Source of the DNA: Micropterus salmoides
Lineage: Eukaryota > Chordata > Actinopteri > Centrarchiformes > Centrarchidae
DNA length: 64,000 nucleotides
Assembly: GCF_014851395.1 (NCBI RefSeq)
Contig: NW_024043372.1
Coordinates: 5,407,490-5,471,489, forward strand
Direction of reading: 5' to 3'
Shown: positions 57,216-64,000 of the stretch, piece after piece
Layout: every line of letters starts with the position of its first letter
Numbering within the stretch: the first letter of the stretch is position 1
The notes under the pieces: model-generated
The model's database searches: none
Seen by the model: only the letters and a program-made list of their open reading frames with translations
What the model was told of the DNA's origin: nothing
Translations under genes and position numbers: made by a program

Positions 57216-58483
57216 CGCATCCCTTTGTGTCAAAAGAGACCGTCTGGCGGTCCGCAATCTTGGAGAGGTCGCCTTAGCTCTAAGTTTCCTTTCTGTCATC
57301 AGATTGAAGTAGAGAAGAAGAGTTTGATTTGGCGGAGGCGGTCTTTGTCTGCCTCTGCTGGCGACCCGTAGGAGCAACACAGACATCTAGGATATGTACG
57401 AACAAAAAGAGCCCATAGGATGTTCTGTTCTCAAGCTGTGGCCTGTAAAGCATGGGAGTGCTTTTGGTCACAGGAAGATTGACTGTTTTTATCAATATTT
57501 CAATGTTTTGGAAGCTTAATCTTATTTGGAACGTGGTTGTAAGGAGAGAAATAATGTTTTGAAGAAAACTCCCAATAAAAGTGAACATTTAAACAGTAAA
57601 TATGGCCAAAACATGGAAATTCGCCTGGAATATTTTTGAAAGATTGTGTTATAACTGTTGTATATCTGGTTCCTTCTCATCAAACAGTTACAGTTGTATT
57701 CCAGGTGTATGATGTAACGATCATCTAACAGCAGAATTGGTTTTACCTTTCTTGTTGATCAAAGCTCTCTGCCCATCATCTTGACTCCAGTTAAACTAAT
57801 ACGCTACATAACGCTCTGGATTATTAATACAAGTCAAAACGAGAGCATCATAGCAAAACCAAATGCGTCACAAAAGTTATTTATCTAGCTGATCTTGTTT
57901 TCATAATTATTGAAAGCCAAAATCATAATTTAAAATTGCGGAATAAATCAGACCCTTTATACTGTATGTGAAGAAGCAAACTGTTGATGAGGTTGTCGCT
58001 ATTTTTGCTCGTTTTTATTTCCTGCACATGCTCAGAGCAGCGTCCTGCAGTGATGTGACAGCAGAACTATCACCAACAACCAAATCTGATCAGTTTTATC
58101 AACACAGATTTAGTGTTGAGTGTTTTATTCTCACAGCACAGGTGTTAATAACATCAATGATGGCTTCTATTCAAGTGTCACATTAAGTCATGACAGTGAG
58201 TCAGTATGAACAACTCCAGGACCCTGAAACTGAAGCAGCAGAATGGACGCAGTCTCATTTGTTATACTTTATGTTTTATGTATTCATTATTTAGTTTCCT
58301 CTTTTATTGTGTTTCAGATCCAGTGGCGGGCCAATATAAAAGTTGTAACATTTATTCTCAAGGTCGATGTATGAATCAACCCATCCTGTGCAAGGGAAAA
58401 GGGAAAAAAAGATTGTTATGTGAAATCTGACCTCTAAGTCTGCTCTAAGTGCTTTTCTGTCTATTTTCTTACTATTTTTTCAG
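57216..58483. other. Rest of the hybrid-Ig-to-stalk intron of unit 5
   Basis: 57216-57480 is a GC-richer patch of unknown origin. 57552-57720 matches 19562-19720 in unit 2 ('ccaataaaagtgaacat', 'catggccaaaacatggaaatt'). From 57720 it matches the same intron of other units. No gene. Confidence 0.5.
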
Positions 58484-59734
58484 TGTCACTAACATCCTCC
58501 ACATCTCCTGTTTTTTCAACCCAGCCAACTACTGTGTCTGCTGAGAGTTGTGATAAGAGAGCATGTTTGATATCTTAAACCTTCTGCTGCAAAGGAGCAA
58601 GATGAGGAAGAGGAATGTTTTAAAAGCTGTTTAAAAATTTTATTCCTGCAAATGTGCTCGTCACTTTCTCAACAAAGACAACTCTGGATGATAATGACCC
58701 GTGTTGACTCTGTTTTAAACAAGTCTGGATTTTTTTTTTTCTTCCTGGTGGCTCTCAGGTCATCATTACTGTGATCGTCTGTGTGGCTGTGCTGCTGCTG
58801 TTCGTGCTAATTTACAAACGTAAGGGTTATTACCAGTTTGTAGAAGACGTATTGTACACAGAAAACCACATTCACACCAGCTCCACCCTGTAAGGAGGTG
58901 ATGACTAGAAAGATCAAAGCAGACCTTCTGTGTGACGTTAGTTTTGTAGTTTTCATCTTTGCTCAATTTTGGGGATACACAGCAATAGTTAAGTCCTATT
59001 CCATGAAACTACACTGAAAATACAAAATCAAGAGTGCAACTTACCTGGAGAGTGCAGGTAGATCAAGTTAGTAGAGAAAGTGTGTATGAATTTGATGAAA
59101 AGAGATAAGAGGAATCCACTTTATGTCCTTCTGTCGGCTTGCTTTCTTTTTCTTTCCGCCAGGATTTTCACATTTACAGAACAAAAAAGGAGCAGCAGCA
59201 AAGAACATCAAAGAAGTCAGTGTATGAATGAATATCTCTGCATTTGGTGGTACTTTATTGGTGGAATTGTTATTGCTGGGAAAATTGTGCTGTAGCTGGA
59301 TTACTCATTTCTGAATGTCAGATATCTAAGTATTTAGATTTCAAGTAATAAAGAAAGAACTTCTAAAACTCTTGTTTGCAGTAATAGACAAAAACAATAC
59401 AAAATAATATTGGCCAACCACAACGTTTTCACACTTGCAGTGACAAAATCTCGCTTTCTGCTACATCTGGAATTAATCAACTATTAACCTGTTTGCATTT
59501 TACAGTTTTTCTCAATTGCTTTGGCATAATCGTCAAATGACTATTAAACTTTGTCAAACTATACGACTATGAACATAAGGTCATTACATACATGCTAAAT
59601 GGAGCGACCAACTATCACAATAACCTGTCAAACTTATATTAGACACATAATTGTAATTTAGGAAAAAAACAACAACAACAAGGCCATTCAGAGACACTGC
59701 AGTGGACGCTAACGCTTGGCTGAGGACGTAATAA

Positions 59735-60140
59735 AAGTTCAAGTTCAAGTTCATTTTTATTTATATAGCACATTTTATAGCAGCCAATGACTGACCAAAG
59801 TGCTTTACAGAACAACAAAATTAAAAGACACTAACACCATGCATAGCAGCACATGTGTGGTGCAACTTGAGTCAGAGGACTTTTGGAGTCAGACTGTGAA
59901 AAAAAAAGACCGTGACTTGACAAGAGTGTTGAAACGCCACACCGGCTGTGGCTTTTCACACAATTTAGAGCATGCAAACAAAACCGTTTTCCAATTTAGC
60001 TGACAGATGAAACTCACAACCAATCAGTTCTCAAACACAGTGTAGTGTGAACTAGGCTTTGGCTGACGCTTTTATCCAAAGCGACTTACCATCGCACGCC
60101 TCTGGAGCTAATCTGGGCCGCTCCACAGTGTCCCTGTGCT
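59735..60140. repeat. Fragments of common fish repeats
   Basis: 59755-59815 ('tttatttatatagcacattt', 'gaccaaagtgctttacag') and 60060-60095 ('gctgacgcttttatccaaag', 'cgactta') are widespread fish repeat signatures. They lie in the last intron of unit 5. Confidence 0.6.
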
Positions 60141-60188
60141 ATGGCAGATATCAATTTGATTGAGTAATCACCTTTTGCTGGTCACATA

Positions 60189-60519
60189 GGCTTCGTTCAG
60201 GCTGCAGACCTTAATGCTCGATACAGATTTTTTTCCCAAATCTGATTTTTTTTGTTTGACAGTTCACATTATTGATTAAACGTGGCCCATATCTGTCAAC
60301 AAAAAAATCGTATCTGGGGAAAAAAAATTGAAATCGAAGCATTAATGCCTGCAGTCTGAACGACGTCAAAAAGATCCAATCTCTTTCGAAAACAAACATC
60401 AAACATCAGATTCCGTTTGACTTGGCCTGTTCACACTGTTTTAAAAAGATCAGATCTGAGTCACATGTGAGCAAATAAATCGGATTTTGGTCACTTTGGC
60501 CTGCAGTCTGAACGTAGCC
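60189..60519. mobile_element. MITE with inverted ends (331 bp)
   Basis: Left end GGCTTCGTTCAGGCTGCAG; right end CTGCAGTCTGAACGTAGCC is its imperfect reverse complement. ATA flanks both sides (60186-60188 and 60520-60522). Also internally symmetrical ('aaatctgattttttt', 'cggattttgg'). No coding frame. Confidence 0.75.
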
Positions 60520-60938
60520 ATAGAGTGGTGTGCTGAATGTACCATGTGGTGTGAGGATAGTACATCAATTGAGAGAAACTGTAACCTGTAATGACGATGT
60601 TTTTTACTGAGAGTGCTTATTATATGAGTTTGATATGATTTGTTGTTGAAGCTGTTTTTTTTTATTTCTCCATTCATTATGTCTACAAGGAGTTCCAGCA
60701 GCACGTTCAGAAGCCAGATTCAGGAAATGAGGTGAACTGGATGTTTGCCAGTGCCACCTTTCCCACAAACCCCTCTGCCTCACTGTATTACTCTACTGTC
60801 TATTTTCAAAGCAGCTCTGGTTGTGAGGCACTGATCCTCAAACCCGGCTCTGCTGCATGTGAATATTCTACTGTGACGTACAGGATTCACTCTTCTTCAC
60901 AAAGTTTTAGGACTGTGGCACTGATCTGTAATGTCTAG

Positions 60939-61743
60939 TTGAGTCTTTTGTTTGTCTTTGTTCCTGAAGCTCAGCTTGTAAACTGTTTAAGTCCATATTA
61001 CAGTTGATTATTATCCACTTTAATGACATATGACATGGTGACGTCTTGCAGCACAAGCAGACATCAGACAAAATTTATAACCAGCATAACTTATGTTAAG
61101 TCTAGCATCACATTAAGTCAGCACATCAGCTATTTTATATCATTAGATTATTATTCCTCATGCTTTAATGTAAAAGCAGAAAACCTTTTTACAAATATAT
61201 AAAACATTAAAATAATTAAGTAAAAGCAGAAAATCCTCACATTTTTTAAGCTGGAACTATGAAATGTTTTACACAAAAAATTACTTAATTACTTTATATA
61301 CCCTATATAATATTCTGTCTGTTGACTAATTGACTAATCGACTTGTTTCAGATGTACATGCAAAAACAGTTAATAGAGGTTATCAGAGGAAGTGTCCTCA
61401 GAAGAGATGAGTGTTCAAGAGCTTTCCATGTGGTATGTGGCAGCTCGTTCCACCATTGTGGTTTCACATTGTGCTTCCCCTACTTCTAGTTATTTCCCTC
61501 TGAAAATATCTTATCAGCCTCAAATATAGATGTATTGCTCATTTCTTTTCAGAATAACCAGGACTGTTTTAAAATGAGAATTTATTGAAGTGTATAGCTG
61601 CAGTCAAGATTTATAATGAATTATACGCATGTAGAATTTAGGTTCGCCTTGAAAAAATGCAAAAAAATACATTTTTATTAAACTGTGATGATGTCAAATA
61701 TGAGAGCTCATTACACAACAGTAACGTAACTAACCAGTAACAG
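60939..61743. other. 3' flank of unit 5
   Basis: Matches unit 3 and unit 2 flanks ('gtctttgttcctgaagct', 'tgctttaatgtaaaagcaga', 'tttatataccctatataat') and 24080-24260 ('gaggttatcagaggaagtg'). It is the un-inserted version of the site carrying the L2-like element at 22962 and of the unexpanded CATGTGG array. Confidence 0.6.
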
Positions 61744-61975
61744 AGTGCGGCTCTGGCTGAGGAGGTAGAGCAGGATGCCCATTAATTGGAAAATCGATGG
61801 TCCAATCCTTGGCTCCTCCGGGCTGCATGTTTAAGTGTCCTTGGGGAAGATACTGAACCCTGAATTGCCCCTAGTGCTGTTCCACTGGGGTAAGAATGTG
61901 TGTGAATGGTGAATGCAATGTGGTTTAAATGCCTTCGAGTGGTTACAAAGACTAAAAAGACTGAATTGCCCCTGG
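61744..61975 (+). mobile_element. tRNA-derived SINE-like repeat
   Basis: A-box-like 'tggctgaggaggtagagc' and B-box-like 'ggtccaatccttgg' spaced as in a polymerase III promoter, followed by 'agtgtccttggggaagatac', 'tgaatgtg' and 'ggtgaatg', typical of an abundant fish SINE. Degraded. Confidence 0.6.
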
Positions 61976-62324
61976 TGGCTGTTCCACTGGTGTAAAAGAG
62001 CTTTCAGTGTTAATGTGTCCCACCTGTGCCTTGTTTGTCACCTTCCTAAGTATCTGTCTCTGTAACAGTTGTTGTTCATTTGTGTATGTTGTCGAGTCTC
62101 TTTGCCATTTCCCTGAATTATTCTGATTATGTTATGATTCATGGTCCTTGGAAATCTGTTTTTGTTCTTGTTCTTTGGATTTGTTCTTAACTGGACTGCC
62201 TGCCAGCTGTTTTCTGTAAGTTACCTTCACTTGGATAAAATAAACACAGTAAAGTGAATCTGGTGAATCTGGCCTCAGTGTCCAAATCTATGATTCCGTA
62301 TCTGCATTTGACAAAACCTAACAT

Positions 62325-62420
62325 CCATCCATCCGTCCATCGTCAACAGCTTATCCTACGTACATGGTAGTGGAGGGGCAGAAGCCAATCCCAGCTGGCA
62401 TCGGGCGAGAGGCGGGTTAC
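62325..62420 (+). repeat. CATCCATCC-type repeat, third copy
   Basis: 'catccatccatccgtccatc', 'ggcagaagccaatcccagct' and 'gggcgagaggcgggtta'. Same family as 11792-11919. No clear flanking duplication here. Confidence 0.6.
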
Positions 62421-62639
62421 GCCCTTGACTTCATAGGATAAATACCTAGAATGTAATTAGGTTATTCCATCATAATAACTAATGAATAACACAAGCAGCT
62501 CTTTTATGAACCCTGTAAAACCTCATTTCCCGATAGGAAGAAGGGGACATAGTCAAAAGTGATGCTCAAATGTTGCTTGGATATCTATAAAAACAACCAA
62601 GTGTGGTATTTCATTTTGTTGAGGACCAGGGCTGCTAAT

Positions 62640-62886
62640 ATGTTGATTTACAGCAAGATGGACCAATCAGTTAAAGAAAAAGCCTGACAGGAATAATGCT
62701 TGTTATATACAAAACTGAAAGCTCAGTGACAGGAAGAGGAAGAAGATGAGAAGTTGCGTGTGTAACATCTCAGGAAGCAGGTCTGGGCAGAAACAGCAGC
62801 TCAACCAACTAATGAAAAGAGAAACTGACAAAACCAACTGGAGTTAAATAGTTTGACTGACGATTTCAACATCCAAGATCAACGAA
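62640..62886 (+). promoter_or_regulatory. Conserved upstream/leader region of unit 6
   Basis: 'aatgcttgttatatacaaaactg', AGAGGAAG near 62735-62742, 'gtgtgtaacatctcaggaagc', 'caaccaactaatgaaaag' and 'gacaaaaccaactggagtt', then ATG. No insertion is visible, in contrast to units 2 and 5. Confidence 0.65.
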
Positions 62887-62923
62887 ATGAGGAGCTTTCT
62901 TCTCTTCCTCTCACTAATGACAG
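62887..62923 (+). CDS. Unit 6: first exon of a further CMRF35-like receptor (partial)
   Basis: Signal-peptide exon MRSFLLFLSLMT plus one base, with donor GTAAAAAG, 37 bases long as in unit 5 (40 in units 1, 2 and 4). No D1 exon appears in the remaining 1077 bases, which is not surprising since D1 is about 1.1 to 5.1 kb away in the other units. The exon and leader are intact, so this could be a working gene continuing right of the window. Whether it is complete cannot be told from here. Confidence 0.7.
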
Positions 62924-63584
62924 GTAAAAAGATATTTTCTGATTTACTAATTCATCCTGCACAACACTGACCCAACCTACAGTCTGTCAATAAAAGGTAA
63001 CTACACAGGTAGTTTTTGTGATTTGAATATCTGAATGTGCAGCCATCAGAGCTGATGTCTGAATATGATACAACATCCAGTCTGTTAATGAAAACATCTC
63101 TTTGTACACAGGAGGTAATGCTTTTTAATGAATTCATGTAGAATTGTTTTTGACAACTCATAAAGACTTAAACATGGTTTGCTAATATTGATAGTTATTT
63201 GTTGTGGTGTCTACTCTTAAACGTAAAGAAAATACAACCAGAAGTGAAAGTCGTGTAGTCCTGTATGTTCAGAAGATCCAAACAGGTGCAAGAACCAAAC
63301 TCATGATAACATTTCTAGCTGCCCTAACTGTGGCAGCAATATTCAAAAAAGGACCGGAGATTCACTGTTCGGTATATAATTGTAATGGCAGAATTATGAG
63401 TGACAATACAATTAATTAGAGCAGCAAAGATTCGATTTGATTAAATCTCCAAGTCTTTTGATAATTGATCAGTCAGTTTGAGTATTTAAAAACTTCTGTT
63501 TTCTACTCCTCTACGACAGTAAACTGAATATTTTTGGGTCACTGACAAAATAAGACATTTGAGGAAGTCATCATGGGTTTTAGG
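62924..63584. other. Start of unit 6 intron 1
   Basis: Matches intron 1 of unit 5 ('gtctactcttaaa(a/c)gtaaag', 'gaagtgaaagtcgtgtagtc'). No gene. Confidence 0.6.
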
Positions 63585-63905
63585 GAACACTGATTAGCAT
63601 AAACAACCACTACACAAACGCAAACACAGAAGGGCCAACTCCTCAGGTCAAGACTCTGCAGTCTACTTACATCTGAAGGACAGAGGACACTCGTTTGAGG
63701 ACCACCAGGTGCACATTTTAGACAGAGAAGATGGATGGGAACACTAACGAACCAGCGGTATCGATGACCCTGGCAAACGACCCCACTGAGGTTAAATAGC
63801 TGAGTTTCCCTGCCAGTCAGTCAGAACTGAAGAAGTCCTTTGGATGAGGGACGAAACGTCTTCCAGTATCTTCAACCAAGTCCAGTTACCCTTGACTTTA
63901 ACTTT
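63585..63905 (+). mobile_element. Penelope-like element 3' fragment (GIY-YIG end)
   Basis: Plus strand reads HRRANSSGQDSAVYLHLKD, RGHSFEDHQVHILDREDGW and then non-coding DNA with 'gatgagggacgaaacgtctt' and 'cagttacccttgactttaac', the usual 3' end of this element in fish. Same region as 26385-26800. Truncated and dead; inserted in unit 6 intron 1. Confidence 0.75.
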
Positions 63906-64000
63906 CGTTAGAGTGCGACTTAAGTCACACACACAGTGACTTCAGACTGGACTTGAAACTCGTCCTCAAAAGACTTCAGACTCGACTCGGACTTGAGGTG

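Larger units (their letters stand above)
53455..60938 (+). pseudogene. Unit 5: CMRF35-like receptor with hybrid Ig exon, inactivated
   Basis: Exon 1 (53455-53491) has ACA where the other units have ATG. D1 (54861-55161) is 301 bases, not a multiple of three, and frameshifts after the TCKYP region. The next Ig exon (55778-56089, 312 bases, open) starts as D2 and ends as D3, joined within 56017-56029; no separate D3 exists. The single stalk exon (58484-58552) has AT in place of the GT donor (58553-58554). The transmembrane exon (58748-58819) has lost its AG acceptor ('cttcctg'). Tail exon 59163-59215 is 3 bases short and in frame. The last exon (about 60690-60938) lacks the usual acceptor; an AAG just before GAGTTCCAG could serve. 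Its tail reads EFQQHVQKPDSG, LYYSTVYF and CEYSTVTYRIHSS, as in unit 3. Confidence 0.85.

Noticed and set aside
61744..61815. Possible functional tRNA gene
   Set aside because: A- and B-box-like motifs are present but no cloverleaf forms by eye, and the following sequence is a known SINE type.

Overview
The window looks like nuclear DNA of a bony (teleost) fish. Genes are split by GT-AG introns, and the spaces between them are full of fish-type repeats: L2-like and CR1/Rex1-like LINE ends, Tc1 transposons, Penelope-like GIY-YIG fragments, LTRs and small inverted-repeat elements. No rRNA, tRNA gene or CRISPR array was seen.

The organising feature is a tandem, all-plus-strand array of CMRF35-like (CD300 / polymeric-Ig-receptor-like, 'CLM') immune receptor genes. 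I recognise six units. Unit 1 (2722-14066, nine exons, 534 aa) and unit 4 (34292-46711, nine exons, 523 aa) can be spliced on paper into complete open receptors: signal peptide, three V-type Ig domains, two Ser/Thr-rich stalk exons, one transmembrane exon, and a cytoplasmic tail with repeated Y-x-x-V motifs. Unit 2 (19461-22300), unit 3 (29361-33399) and unit 5 (53455-60938) are broken copies, each decayed in a different way. Unit 6 starts at 62887 and runs off the right edge. The first 650 bases match DNA downstream of unit 4, so a further unit probably lies to the left.

All extracellular exons begin and end in phase 1, so they can be lost, gained or recombined without a frameshift. Unit 5 shows this directly: one Ig exon is a D2/D3 hybrid joined inside the shared TACTGGTGTGGAG. 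Units 1 and 4 share one tail type; units 3 and 5 share another.

Mobile DNA has repeatedly hit the 5' ends of units. Unit 2 has a 706-bp solo LTR with a GTAG duplication and a 45-bp retroposon with an 11-bp duplication, both in its leader. Unit 5 has a 2006-bp LTR-like element with an ATAT duplication in its promoter. A relative of that element, inverted and 1464 bp long with a GGGT duplication, sits in an intron of unit 4. A duplicated mosaic block (24460-27370 and 35198-37140) links intron 1 of unit 4 with DNA upstream of unit 3, and suggests that unit 3 is a beheaded relative of unit 4.

Working model (inference): a birth-and-death cluster of inhibitory-type leukocyte surface receptors, with two probably active genes and several decaying ones. 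All coordinates, splice sites and reading frames were derived by eye. Family names rest on motif recognition, not on database searches.
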